The notes under the pieces: model-generated | What the model was told of the DNA's origin: nothing | What the model saw: only the letters and a program-made list of their open reading frames with translations | The model's database searches: none | Assembly: GCF_003696215.1 (NCBI RefSeq) | Contig: NZ_RFFG01000008.1 | Location: 1-64,000 of the forward strand | Direction of reading: 5' to 3' | Length of the DNA stretch: 64,000 nucleotides | Source of the DNA: Actinomadura harenae | GTDB taxonomy: Bacteria > Actinomycetota > Actinomycetes > Streptosporangiales > Streptosporangiaceae | Part shown: piece by piece, positions 1-7,801 of the stretch | Position numbering within the stretch: the first letter of the stretch is position 1 | Layout of the letters: every line of letters begins with the position of its first letter | Program-made: the position numbers and the translations under genes

Positions 1-380
1 CGCCACGCGCGCCGCCACGCCGGGTCGTTCAGGCCGCCGGTCCAGGACGCGCCGGGCCGCAGGTCGATCACGCCGTCGGGCGCGACGGGCTCGTGCGGCT
101 CCGGGCCCTCCCAGACCGGGCGCGGCACCGGGACGATCTCGGTCACGTAGGTGCCGGACCCGTGCCGTCCCTCCAGCCAGCCCTCCGCGTACAGCTGCCC
201 GTACGCCTCGGTGACGACCGTCCGGCTGACGCCGAGCGCCGCCGCGAGCGCCCGCCCGGACGGCAGCCGCTCCCCCGCGACGAGCAGCCCGTCCCGCAGC
301 GCGGCCCGCAACCGGCCCGCGAGCTGCGCGCCGAGCGGCTCCGGCGACTCCCGGTCCACGGTGAGCGGCAGGTCGAACAT
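1..380 (-). CDS. MocR-type (GntR/PLP) transcriptional regulator, partial
   Basis: The gene reads leftward and is cut by the window edge, so only about 126 N-terminal residues are present. They form a GntR winged helix: a first helix (GAQLAGRLRAALRDGLL), the signature LPSGRALAAALGVSRTVV as recognition helix, and the wing motif EGRHGSGTYV. The following linker (DLRPGASWTGGLNDPAWRRAWR) is how MocR proteins lead into an aminotransferase-like PLP domain, which should lie outside the window. The ATG at 380 is chosen because it opens directly onto the winged helix. It is divergent from a pyridoxamine-phosphate-oxidase-like gene, the arrangement expected for a B6-sensing PdxR/MocR regulator. The family call is secure; the effector is inferred. 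Confidence 0.85.
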   Translation of the reverse strand, partial: MFDLPLTVDRESPEPLGAQLAGRLRAALRDGLLVAGERLPSGRALAAALGVSRTVVTEAYGQLYAEGWLEGRHGSGTYVTEIVPVPRPVWEGPEPHEPVAPDGVIDLRPGASWTGGLNDPAWRRAW

Positions 381-384
381 CGCC

Positions 385-434
385 AAAGTGGTCTCCCGGA
401 ATCCCTGTGAAGTGGCCCTTCTGCGCGGTCCACT
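385..434. promoter_or_regulatory. Probable MocR/PdxR binding sites in divergent promoter
   Basis: The 73-bp gap between the MocR gene and the oxidase gene holds AAAGTGGTCT at 385-394, a second direct AAGTGGCC at 410-417 and an inverted half site (AGTGGAC read leftward from 434 to 428). As I recall it, AAAGTGG(A/T)CTA is the site described for PdxR of Corynebacterium glutamicum. Two direct sites plus one inverted is a usual MocR layout. A TAGCGT box at 442-447 ends 6 nt before the ATG at 454. Confidence 0.6.
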
Positions 435-453
435 CGGCTCCTAGCGTAGGTCC

Positions 454-1194
454 ATGAGCACCGGGCACCCTTCGCCGCCGTCCACCACCGAGCCACTGAC
501 CAGCACCGAGCCACCGACCAGCACCGCGCAGCCGGACGCCGCCGAGGCGCTGTCCGGCACCGACCGCACCCGTCTGCGCCGCATGCGCGAGCGCGGCCGG
601 ACCGACCGCGCCGAGCTCCACGCCATCCTGGACGAGGCGTCGATCTGCCACCTCGGCGTCGTGATCGACGGCGCGCCGCGCGTCCTGCCCACCGCCTACG
701 GACGCGTCGGCGACACCCTCTACCTGCACGGATCCAGTGGAGCGTCCAGCCTCCTGGAGGCGCCCTCGGGGGAGATCTGCGTCACGGTCACCCTCGTGGA
801 CGGCCTGGTCCTCAGCCGCTCGGCCAACCACCACTCGATGAACTTCCGCTGCGCGATGATCTACGGCGTCCCGTCCCCGGTCCTCGACGAGGAGGAGAGA
901 CTGCTCGGCCTCCGCGCGGTCGTGGAGAACGTCGCCCCCGGCCAGTGGGACGCCACCCGCGCCCCGACCCGCAAGGAGCTCGCGGCCACCTCCGTCCTCG
1001 CCCTCTCCCTGGACGAGGCGTCGGTCAAGGTCCGCGAGGGACAGCCCGGCGACGAGCCGGAGGACTACGCGCTGGACATCTGGGCGGGCGTGATCCCGGT
1101 CCGGACGACCTACGGCGAGCCCGTCCCCGACCCCGCCCTGAAGCCCGGCATTCCGGTCCCCGGGCACATCCTGGCCACGTTCCAATCCGGATGA
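454..1194 (+). CDS. Pyridoxamine 5'-phosphate oxidase-like FMN-binding protein
   Basis: The 246-residue protein has a Ser/Thr/Pro-rich N-terminal 40 residues, then a split-barrel flavin-binding fold. Recognisable elements are [20 protein letters not shown], the core [12 protein letters not shown] and [13 protein letters not shown] around residues 110-125. This is the NimA/YdgH-like branch of the PNPOx superfamily, which reduces or oxidises small substrates with FMN or F420; it is not true PdxH. The ATG lies 6 nt after a TAGCGT box, so the message is probably leaderless. The divergent MocR neighbour suggests regulation by pyridoxal phosphate or a related amine. The substrate is not determinable from sequence. 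Confidence 0.85.
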   Translation: MSTGHPSPPSTTEPLTSTEPPTSTAQPDAAEALSGTDRTRLRRMRERGRTDRAELHAILDEASICHLGVVIDGAPRVLPTAYGRVGDTLYLHGSSGASSLLEAPSGEICVTVTLVDGLVLSRSANHHSMNFRCAMIYGVPSPVLDEEERLLGLRAVVENVAPGQWDATRAPTRKELAATSVLALSLDEASVKVREGQPGDEPEDYALDIWAGVIPVRTTYGEPVPDPALKPGIPVPGHILATFQSG

Positions 1195-1228
1195 CCCACC
1201 GCCCGCCGGGTGGCCGTATGGTGAACCC

Positions 1229-1828
1229 ATGAATGAGCGGCTCGTATGGGTGGACTGTGAGATGACCGGCCTCGACCTGCGCCACGACGCGCTGATCGAG
1301 ATAGCCGCCCTGGTCACCGACAGCGAGCTCAACATCCTCGACGAGGGCGTGGACGTGGTGATCAAGCCGCCGCAGGAGTCCCTCGCCCAGATGAGCAAGG
1401 TCGTCCGCGACATGCACACCTCGTCGGGCCTGCTGGACGTCCTGGCCGGCGGCGTCACCCTCGCCGAGGCCGAGCAGACCGTCCTGGACTACGTCCGCAA
1501 GCACGTCCGGGAGCCGAAGAAGGCCCCGCTCTGCGGCAACTCCATCGCGACCGACCGCTCGTTCCTGGCCCGCGACATGCCCGCGCTGGACGGCCACCTC
1601 CACTACCGGATGGTCGACGTCTCCTCGATCAAGGAGCTCTCCCGCCGCTGGTACCCGCGCGCCTACTTCGCCAGCCCGGAGAAGAAGGGCGGCCACCGCG
1701 CCCTCGCCGACATCACCGAGTCGATCGTCGAGCTCCGCTACTACCGCGCCGCCGTCTTCGTCCCGCAGCCCGGCCCGGACTCCGAGCACGCCCGCGCCCT
1801 GGCCGCGGAGATCCTCTCCCAGGCGTGA
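1229..1828 (+). CDS. orn: Oligoribonuclease
   Basis: This 199-residue protein is full length for Orn, a DEDDh 3'-5' exoribonuclease that degrades 2-5 nt RNA and pGpG to mononucleotides in the cytoplasm. Exo I ([11 protein letters not shown]9 and E11), Exo II ([11 protein letters not shown]) and Exo III (GGHRALADI, with the general-base His and metal-binding Asp) are all present. The spacing TATGGT (1217-1222)-GAACCC-ATG indicates a leaderless transcript. It stands alone before tRNA-His, a synteny common in actinomycetes. Confidence 0.97.
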   Translation: MNERLVWVDCEMTGLDLRHDALIEIAALVTDSELNILDEGVDVVIKPPQESLAQMSKVVRDMHTSSGLLDVLAGGVTLAEAEQTVLDYVRKHVREPKKAPLCGNSIATDRSFLARDMPALDGHLHYRMVDVSSIKELSRRWYPRAYFASPEKKGGHRALADITESIVELRYYRAAVFVPQPGPDSEHARALAAEILSQA

Positions 1829-1907
1829 CCTCCCCGTCTGGAAAATGAGGTGCGCGACCACCCCCCGCGAACCGCTACACTGATTCTCGCCGGGCAAGCC
1901 CGGCCCT

Positions 1908-1984
1908 GGTGGGTGTAGCTCAGCTGGCAGAGCACTTGGTTGTGGTCCAAGATGTCGGGGGTTCAAGTCCCCTCACTCACCCCA
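1908..1984 (+). tRNA. tRNA-His (anticodon GTG)
   Basis: A complete cloverleaf is present. It has the histidine-specific extra 5' G (1908) facing C1981, a seven-pair acceptor stem (GTGGGTG with CACTCAC), anticodon stem CTTGG/CCAAG with GTG at 1942-1944, a T arm with GGTTCAAGTCC, and an encoded CCA at 1982-1984. A TACACT box at 1876-1881 is a likely -10. Confidence 0.97.
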
Positions 1985-1987
1985 GGC

Positions 1988-2022
1988 AAGAGGCCGGTTC
2001 CGCACAGCGGAACCGGCCTCTT
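1988..2022 (+). terminator. Rho-independent terminator after tRNA-His
   Basis: A perfect 16-bp stem (AAGAGGCCGGTTCCGC and its complement) with an ACA loop is followed by CTCTTT. Confidence 0.9.
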
Positions 2023-2084
2023 CTCTTTCCCGCACGCCTCCCGGACACCACCGGCCCGGCCACCCCTGCAGAAGATCACTGACG

Positions 2085-2249
2085 TGAAGGGGCTCAATAC
2101 CAGCTGACGGAGAAGTACGGCACCCCGAGGACCTCGCCCCCTGGTACGAGCCGGGGAGTCCCTACCAGGTCAAGGAGATCTGGGGCCTGACCGAGGCCGA
2201 GGGACAGCGCGCGTTCTTCGCCGTGGACCCGACGCTCCTCAACGGCTGA
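2085..2249 (+). pseudogene. Possible frameshifted gene remnant, unrecognised
   Basis: Between the tRNA terminator and a convergent terminator lies about 160 bp with coding-like composition. One frame reads QYQLTEKYGT; after a slip at about 2122 another frame reads EDLAPWYEPGSPY then QVKEIWGLTEAEGQRAFFAV, ending DPTLLNG at a TGA (2247-2249). Neither frame has a start or ribosome site. It looks like the 3' end of a decayed gene, but I cannot name the family, and chance open frames are common at this G+C. Confidence 0.3.
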
Positions 2250-2295
2250 CGGCCGCGCCGGCCGTCGCCGCGCGGCGGCTCGGCGCCCGATCCTG

Positions 2296-2330
2296 AAGGG
2301 GCCGAATCCGATCATCGGATCCGGCCCCTT
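2296..2330. terminator. Terminator hairpin, end of serine hydrolase gene
   Basis: A 17-bp inverted repeat with one mismatch (AAGGGGCCGAATCCGAT versus its complement) sits 16 bp beyond the stop of the leftward hydrolase gene. It could act in both directions. Confidence 0.7.
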
Positions 2331-2346
2331 CGGCTTGTGCGGGTTC

Positions 2347-3588
2347 CTAGTGCCCGAGGAGGTCCGGGGCGAAGACGGCCGCGGCGAGGCGCATGACGTA
2401 CGGGGACTCCGAGCCGTCCTTGTTGCCCGTGGGGTTGAGCTCGTAGACGCTGACGCGGCGCAGGTCCCTGGTGGCGAACACACCGCTCGTGTAGCCCGGG
2501 CGGGCACCGGTCTTGCCCCAGACCGTCACGCCGTTCGGCAGGGTCACTCGCATCAGGCCCGCACTGAAGCAGGCGTGCCCGGTGTCGGAGCCCATGTTGC
2601 AGTGGGAGTCGTCGGCGTACTTCACGTTCGGGACGGCGAACATGGCGCCGAGCATCGAGCGCGGTACGACGCGTCCTTGGAAGATGGCGCGGATGAGGCT
2701 GGTCAGGTCGTCGGCGCTGGAGATCACGCCGCCCTCGGCCCACGGATAGGGGCTCTGCTCCGACACGTCGTGCAGGACGGCCTTGCCGTTCTCGGTCACG
2801 GCGACGTAGCCGTGGGGGTGCGGGCCCGGAAGGCGCGGGTCGCGGCGGTCCAGGACGAAGGTGGAGCGCAGGTTCAGCGGCTTGAGGACGCGCTGCTGCA
2901 CTTCGTGCGCGTACGAGCGCCCGGTCACCTTCTCGATGAGGAGCCCGGCGACGTAGTAGTTGAGGCCGTTGTAGCGCTGGCTGGTGCCGGGCGCGAAGTC
3001 CTTGGGGGTGGTCATGGCGTCGGCGACGATCTGCTTCGGCGTCCAGCTGTCGAAGCGGTGGTCGACGAACCAGCGGTTCGGGTCCCCCTGCGAATCCCCG
3101 AGGTGGCCGCTCGTGGGCAGGCCGCTGGTGTGGTCGAGCAGCTGCCGGACGGTGACCCTCGGATACTCGGCGGGCAGCAGGTGCGGCATGTAGTGCTGGA
3201 CGCTCTGGTCGAGATCGATCCTGTGCTCGGCGGCGAGTTGCAGGACGACCACGGCGGTGAACACCTTCGAGATGCTCCCGGCGCGGAAGCGGCCGTCCAG
3301 TGGGACGGGCGCGCCGGTCCGGACGTCCCCGACGCCGGACGTCCCGCTGAACCGCCCGGCCGGTCCGCTGATCTTGACCAGGGCGCCCGTGACCGTCGCG
3401 TTGGGCAGGCCGGCGATGGCCGCCTTCACCAGTGCCGGGTCCAGCGGCGGCAACTGCTGCCGCTTCGCCTCGACCGGCGTCCTGGCCGACGTCTGCGCGG
3501 CCGATGCGGTCGCGGTCCCCACCGCCACGGACGCGGCCAGCACGGCCGCGGTGAACACCAGTGGACGTCTCGTCCCCGTTTTCCTCAT
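2347..3588 (-). CDS. Secreted serine hydrolase, class C beta-lactamase / D,D-peptidase fold
   Basis: The protein of about 413 residues begins MRKTGTRRP followed by a hydrophobic segment ending TASAAQ, a Sec signal peptide, so it is exported. The penicillin-binding fold is shown by the SxxK nucleophile (GSISKVF, S105/K108), the YxN-like element (RYNGLNYYVAG) and a KTG-like motif late in the chain (VWGKTGARPG). D-alanyl-D-alanine carboxypeptidases and esterases share this fold. The ATG at 3588 is preferred over one eight codons upstream because it gives the clean signal peptide. It is divergent from the P450 gene with about 255 bp between. The exact substrate is unknown. Confidence 0.88.
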   Translation of the reverse strand: MRKTGTRRPLVFTAAVLAASVAVGTATASAAQTSARTPVEAKRQQLPPLDPALVKAAIAGLPNATVTGALVKISGPAGRFSGTSGVGDVRTGAPVPLDGRFRAGSISKVFTAVVVLQLAAEHRIDLDQSVQHYMPHLLPAEYPRVTVRQLLDHTSGLPTSGHLGDSQGDPNRWFVDHRFDSWTPKQIVADAMTTPKDFAPGTSQRYNGLNYYVAGLLIEKVTGRSYAHEVQQRVLKPLNLRSTFVLDRRDPRLPGPHPHGYVAVTENGKAVLHDVSEQSPYPWAEGGVISSADDLTSLIRAIFQGRVVPRSMLGAMFAVPNVKYADDSHCNMGSDTGHACFSAGLMRVTLPNGVTVWGKTGARPGYTSGVFATRDLRRVSVYELNPTGNKDGSESPYVMRLAAAVFAPDLLGH

Positions 3589-3843
3589 GTGATCGATTAG
3601 ACCGCCGGGCACCCCTCCGGCCCGATGGCGCAGGCTGCCGTCTTCGGGGTGGCCCTAGCTCCACCCCGCCGACGGGGAAGGCGACGGGAGGGTGTCCGCG
3701 CCGGGGTACCAGTGAGGCTCCCGGGGGCAGGGTGGCGGCCGGGAACGCCGGTTACACCTGGAACGACGCATCGTCCAGCAGCGCCCGGACGGCCGCCGAG
3801 GGGCCGTCCGGAGCGCGGGACCGACGGAGAGGACGCCGAGCCC

Positions 3844-5100
3844 GTGACCGAGCCCGTGACCGTGGACCTGATGGACGCCGACCTGCTCAGCGACCCCTTC
3901 CTGGGGTACTCCCGGCTGCGCGAGCGGTCGCCGATGGTGCAGGTCGCCTTCGGCGGCGCGGGGTCGCCGCTGTGGCTCGTCACGCGCTACGAGGACGTCC
4001 GGGCGGTGCTCGGCGACCGAGCGTTCGTGAACAGCCCGGCGAACGTCCCGGGGCTCGGGCTCAAGGACGTCCGGGAGACGACCGTCCGGAGCATGGGCGT
4101 CGCCGACGAGTACGCGCCCTACCTGCTCAGCACCGTCCTCGACGCGGACGGCGAGGACCACCTGCGGCTGCGGCGGCTGGTCGCGCGGACCTTCACGCCC
4201 CGGCGCGTCCAGGAGATGCTGCCCCGCGTCCAGGAGATCACCGGCGACCTGCTCGACCGGCTGCCCGTCCGGGACGGCGTGGTCGACCTCGTCGAGCACT
4301 TCGCCTACCCGCTGCCGATCACGGTGATCTGCGAGCTGGTCGGCATCCCCGAGGAGGACCGGGGGCTGTGGCGGGAGTGGGGCGCCGCGCTGCTCCGCCA
4401 GGACGAACCGGAGGGCATCGGCGCGGCCGTCGCGGGCATCGTCGACTACGTGACCGAGCTGGTCGGACGGCGCCGCGCCGAACCCGCCGACGACCTGCTC
4501 ACCGCCCTGATCCGCGTCCACGACGAGGACGGTTCGGCGCTCAGCGGGTTCGAGCTGGTCACGCTGGTCCTGGCGCTCGTCCTGGCCGGGCACCAGACGA
4601 CCGCGCACCTGATCGGGAACGGGCTCGTCGCGCTTCTCGACCATCCCGACCAGCTCAAACGGCTGCGCGCCGACCCGTCCGGGCTGATGCCGGGGGCCGT
4701 CCACGAGCTGATGCGCTGGTGCGGGCCCGTCCAGTCCACCCGGTTCCGGTTCGCGGCCGAGGACGTCGTGATCGGCGGCCGGATCCTGCGGAAGGGCTCG
4801 CCGGTCATGGCCAGCCTCGTCTCCGCCAACTTCGACCCGCGCCGCTTCGACGAGCCGCACCGGTTCGACATCACCCGCCAGCCCGACGGACGCCGCGAGG
4901 CCCACCTCGGGTTCGGGCACGGCCTGCACTACTGCCTGGGCGCCGCCCTCGCCCGCCAGGAGGCCGAGGTCGCCTTCACCGCCCTCCTCGAACGGCACCC
5001 CCATCTCTCCCTCGCCGTCCCGGGAGACGACCTCGACCGGGCGCGCATGCCCGGGGTGTGGCAGCTGCGCTCCCTGCCCGTCCGCCTCACCCAGGAGTAG
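3844..5100 (+). CDS. Cytochrome P450 (soluble bacterial CYP)
   Basis: The 418-residue protein starts at a GTG preceded by GGAGAGG (3827-3833). It shows the I-helix oxygen-activation motif LAGHQTTAH, the K-helix ELMR (ExxR), and the heme loop FGHGLHYCLGAALAR with the proximal cysteine. Length and motifs place it among CYP105/CYP107-like class I P450s that need separate ferredoxin and reductase; neither is encoded nearby. The gene is monocistronic. The substrate cannot be assigned. An earlier in-frame opening exists to 3625, but its sequence is not P450-like and lacks a ribosome site. Confidence 0.93.
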   Translation: MTEPVTVDLMDADLLSDPFLGYSRLRERSPMVQVAFGGAGSPLWLVTRYEDVRAVLGDRAFVNSPANVPGLGLKDVRETTVRSMGVADEYAPYLLSTVLDADGEDHLRLRRLVARTFTPRRVQEMLPRVQEITGDLLDRLPVRDGVVDLVEHFAYPLPITVICELVGIPEEDRGLWREWGAALLRQDEPEGIGAAVAGIVDYVTELVGRRRAEPADDLLTALIRVHDEDGSALSGFELVTLVLALVLAGHQTTAHLIGNGLVALLDHPDQLKRLRADPSGLMPGAVHELMRWCGPVQSTRFRFAAEDVVIGGRILRKGSPVMASLVSANFDPRRFDEPHRFDITRQPDGRREAHLGFGHGLHYCLGAALARQEAEVAFTALLERHPHLSLAVPGDDLDRARMPGVWQLRSLPVRLTQE

Positions 5101-5134
5101 CCGAGCGGCGGCGACCGCCGCCCCATCCGGGGGT

Positions 5135-5554
5135 TCAGGAGTAGACGTTGGCCGTGATCAGGCTGGCGACGGCGCACACGGCCAGGCCGAGCAGCAGGAA
5201 CACGACGCCCATGACGGTGCCCACGCCGAGCAGGTTCTCCGGGCGGGCGCGGTCCGGGCGGTCCGGGTCGTAGACGACGACCACCCGGTCGCCGGCGCGC
5301 GAGCGGGCCGGGTTCGTCCCCACGTCGGACGTGGTCATGACGAACGAGCCGTCCAGGGTGTGGAAGTGCAGGACGGGGTAGTGGTTGCCGCCGCCCTCCG
5401 AGTTCCTCTCGAAGTTGAGCGCGTGCACGAGCCCGGGGACGCGGTGGCCCTTCCTCCGCAGGTACCGGGTCGTGCGGAGGCTGTACACGCCCGCCCCGGC
5501 GAAAAGCAGGCCGAGGAGGGCGAACGCGGGCGGGAGAAGCTGGTGTGTGCTCAT
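5135..5554 (-). CDS. DUF3592-type small membrane protein
   Basis: This 139-residue protein has an N-terminal transmembrane helix (LPPAFALLGLLFAGAGVYSL), a soluble beta-rich middle (YPVLHFHTLDGSFVMTTSD ... GDRVVVVYDPDRPDRARPE) and a C-terminal helix (TVMGVVFLLLGLAVCAVASL). The G-D-x-V-x-V-x-Y-D-P-x-x-P motif is the hallmark of DUF3592 proteins. Function is unknown. It is convergent with the P450. Confidence 0.82.
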   Translation of the reverse strand: MSTHQLLPPAFALLGLLFAGAGVYSLRTTRYLRRKGHRVPGLVHALNFERNSEGGGNHYPVLHFHTLDGSFVMTTSDVGTNPARSRAGDRVVVVYDPDRPDRARPENLLGVGTVMGVVFLLLGLAVCAVASLITANVYS

Positions 5555-5863
5555 TTCGTGCGTTCTGTCGTGATCATCGCCGCTCAGTCTCCCCCACCCG
5601 CCCGCGTCCGGCCAAGGGGCGGAAGTGGGCCTTACGCGTTCGGTTGAAGGTTGTTGCGAGTCGGTTCGGACGCCGTCCGCGCCGGGGCCGGAGGCGCGAG
5701 ACGGCGGCCGACCTGCGCGAACGCCTCCGATCGGTGGGCCGGACGGGCGCCGGAGGCCCGGATCGGGAGATCACCGCCCCGCGGACCCCGTGGTATCCGA
5801 ATGATCGTCGGGTTATGCTCCTGCCCTGCACTGCCCACCGTGAACGCGACCACCGGAGACGGG

Positions 5864-6442
5864 ATGAGCGTGGACGAGACGGCCCCCCTTCGCGTACTGG
5901 TGGTGGGCGGTGACGCCTCCGCCAGAGCGGACGTCGCCCGCCTGCTGTCGGCCAGCGACGAACTGAACGTGGTCGCCGAGGCCGAACAGGCCGCGGCGGC
6001 CGTCGAACTGGCCGGACGGCTGCGGCCCGACATCGTCCTGCTGGACGCGTCCGCCGCGCGTGCCGGACGCACCGCCGAGCTGGCCCGCGCCGCGCGCGTG
6101 TTCGTCCTCGCCGGTCCGGACGACCCCGTCGCCGTCGACTCGGCCGTGCGCGGCGGCGCCTGCGGGCACCTGGTCCCGGGCGCGTTCACCGCCCGCGACG
6201 TGCTCCGCGGCGTCCGCGACGCGAGCCGGATCAGCATGGGCCTGTCCGCCCGCGAGTCCGAGGTGATGGACCTGATCGCCACCGGACGGTCCAACGGCGA
6301 GATCGCCCGGCAGCTGTTCCTCAGCGAGAAGACCGTCAAGAACCACGTGAACCGGATCTACGCCAAGCTCGGCGTCAGCTCCCGCGCCACCGCCATCGCC
6401 CTGTGGCGCGGCCTGGTCAGCGCCCTCCCCGGCCACGACTGA
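5864..6442 (+). CDS. Atypical LuxR/NarL-family response regulator
   Basis: The 192-residue protein has a receiver-like domain (1-115) and a LuxR helix-turn-helix ([36 protein letters not shown]). The receiver keeps the phosphorylatable aspartate (IVLLDAS), but the acidic pocket is VVGGDAS rather than xxDD. The conserved Thr/Ser region is FVLAGPDD and the invariant Lys is missing (GHLVPGAF in place of GYLLKG). It may therefore be phosphorylation-independent. No kinase gene is adjacent. The ATG at 5864 follows GGAGACGGG; longer in-frame openings upstream are not receiver-like. Confidence 0.88.
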   Translation: MSVDETAPLRVLVVGGDASARADVARLLSASDELNVVAEAEQAAAAVELAGRLRPDIVLLDASAARAGRTAELARAARVFVLAGPDDPVAVDSAVRGGACGHLVPGAFTARDVLRGVRDASRISMGLSARESEVMDLIATGRSNGEIARQLFLSEKTVKNHVNRIYAKLGVSSRATAIALWRGLVSALPGHD

Positions 6443-6599
6443 CCGTCCGTCCACGGCCTTCCGGCGGGCTTGATCAAGTGGATTCCGGGGGCGGGACGGG
6501 CCCGCGGGCCGGGCGGGATAACCGATTCGCGCAGGGCGCGGGGCCCTGCTAATCTTTTTCTCGTCGCCAGGGAGGCCGCAGAGCCGACCAGAACGACAC

Positions 6600-6672
6600 G
6601 CGCCGTTAGCTCAATTGGCAGAGCAGCGGACTCTTAATCCGCGGGTTCGGGGTTCAAGTCCCTGACGGCGCA
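6600..6672 (+). tRNA. tRNA-Lys (anticodon CTT), copy 1
   Basis: The 73-nt cloverleaf has acceptor GCGCCGT/ACGGCGC, anticodon stem GCGGA/TCCGC and loop CTCTTAA with CTT at 6633-6635. CCA is not encoded. A TAATCT box at 6550-6555 is a plausible -10. It is identical to the copy at 11628-11700. Confidence 0.97.
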
Positions 6673-6680
6673 CCCGCTAT

Positions 6681-6715
6681 GAAAGCCCCGGACGGTCCTG
6701 TCGTCCGGGGCTTTC
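6681..6715 (+). terminator. Terminator after tRNA-Lys copy 1
   Basis: A 14-bp stem GAAAGCCCCGGACG with its complement, 7-nt loop, is followed by GTGTTTTCTT. Confidence 0.9.
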
Positions 6716-6827
6716 GTGTTTTCTTCACCGACCGCCGGTCCCCGCGAGGACGTTCCTGGTTCACTGGAGGGCACCTCCCGCCCCGGCGGGAGACGGCCGC
6801 CGCCGTCGCGGTGAACAGGGGCGAGGC

Positions 6828-7178
6828 ATGGACGACTACCAGGCGATCGTGGTCCGCAATCCGGATCACCGCGTCGTCGCCCTCTACGGCGACCTCGACG
6901 CGGCGAGCATGCCGGCCCTGGAGGCCGAGCTCTTCTGCCAGCTGACCGAGAGCGACCTGCCGCTCGTGGTGAGCCTCGACGGGGTCGCCTTCTGCGACAC
7001 CGGATGCCTGCGCTCGCTGATGCAGGCCGTCCGGCACGCCGACGCCGTGGGCTGCCGGCTGGCGTTCTGCTGCCACCTCGAGGACCTCCTGCGCGTCCTG
7101 CGGGACGGGCGGATGACCCGCCAGATGGGCCTCTGGCCGACGATCGAGGAAGCCGTCGAGGCCGTCCTCCGCCCCTGA
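6828..7178 (+). CDS. STAS-domain protein (anti-sigma factor antagonist-like)
   Basis: The protein is a single STAS domain of 116 residues. The hallmark loop is LVVSLDGVAFCDTGCLRSLM, where the Thr in CDTG occupies the position phosphorylated in SpoIIAA/RsbV proteins. Such proteins relieve sigma-factor inhibition by binding an anti-sigma kinase. No kinase or sigma factor is adjacent, so the partner is elsewhere. The high cysteine content (FCQL, FCDTGC, FCCHL) is unusual for the family. The start ATG follows GGGGCGAGG. Confidence 0.85.
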   Translation: MDDYQAIVVRNPDHRVVALYGDLDAASMPALEAELFCQLTESDLPLVVSLDGVAFCDTGCLRSLMQAVRHADAVGCRLAFCCHLEDLLRVLRDGRMTRQMGLWPTIEEAVEAVLRP

Positions 7179-7184
7179 ACCGGC

Positions 7185-7721
7185 TCACCCGCTGGGACAG
7201 GGCAGGTCCTTGGCCATGCAGATGGAGAAGGTGAGCTTCCGGTAGGCGGGCAGGAGCGGGATGTGGCTGTAGCCCTCCCGCTCGTACATGCGGACCGCGT
7301 CGGGTTGTCTGGGGCCCGTCTGCAGGACGATCCGGGCCACGCCGCGTGCACGAGCGGCGTCCTCTGCGGCGTCCAGCAGCACCCGCGCTACGCCCGTCCC
7401 CCGGAACACGGGCGCGACGTACATGCGCTTCAGTTCGAGGGAGACGCGGGTCGTCTCGGTGGGCATGCCGGTCAGCTCGGGCTCGTCGTCCCCATGGCAG
7501 AGGGCCACGTGGCCCGCCGCCACTCCCGCCACGCGCGCGACACCGACCCAGGCGACACGCTCGGGGTGGACGGTCATCGCCTCGACCAGGTCCCCGACGT
7601 CGGCCCCGGGTGGGAGCGGGATGTCGCCGTAGCGCTCGTCCAGCTCGGACTGCAGGGCGGCGCGCAGCGCGCTCGCGTCCGGATCGTTCCACGGAACGTC
7701 GCCGACCTCGATATCCGTCAC
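7185..7721 (-). CDS. GNAT-family N-acetyltransferase
   Basis: This 178-residue protein has the acetyl-CoA-binding motif A (VAPVFRGTGVARVLLDAAEDAARARG, about residues 95-120), followed by IVLQTGPRQPDAVRMYEREGY, the motif-B pattern of GNATs. It is convergent with the STAS gene, only 6 bp apart. The acceptor substrate is unknown. Confidence 0.88.
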   Translation of the reverse strand: MTDIEVGDVPWNDPDASALRAALQSELDERYGDIPLPPGADVGDLVEAMTVHPERVAWVGVARVAGVAAGHVALCHGDDEPELTGMPTETTRVSLELKRMYVAPVFRGTGVARVLLDAAEDAARARGVARIVLQTGPRQPDAVRMYEREGYSHIPLLPAYRKLTFSICMAKDLPCPSG

Positions 7722-7801
7722 GCCGCGAGGCTATGCCAGCAAAATCACCTCAAACCATGGACCTTCCGGACCTAATCGACACACCCCGCGGTGGAGGTGG
7801 T

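Noticed and set aside
3844-5100. Secondary-metabolite cluster around the first P450
   Set aside because: No scaffold-forming enzyme, ferredoxin or reductase gene is adjacent; the neighbours are housekeeping or unrelated.
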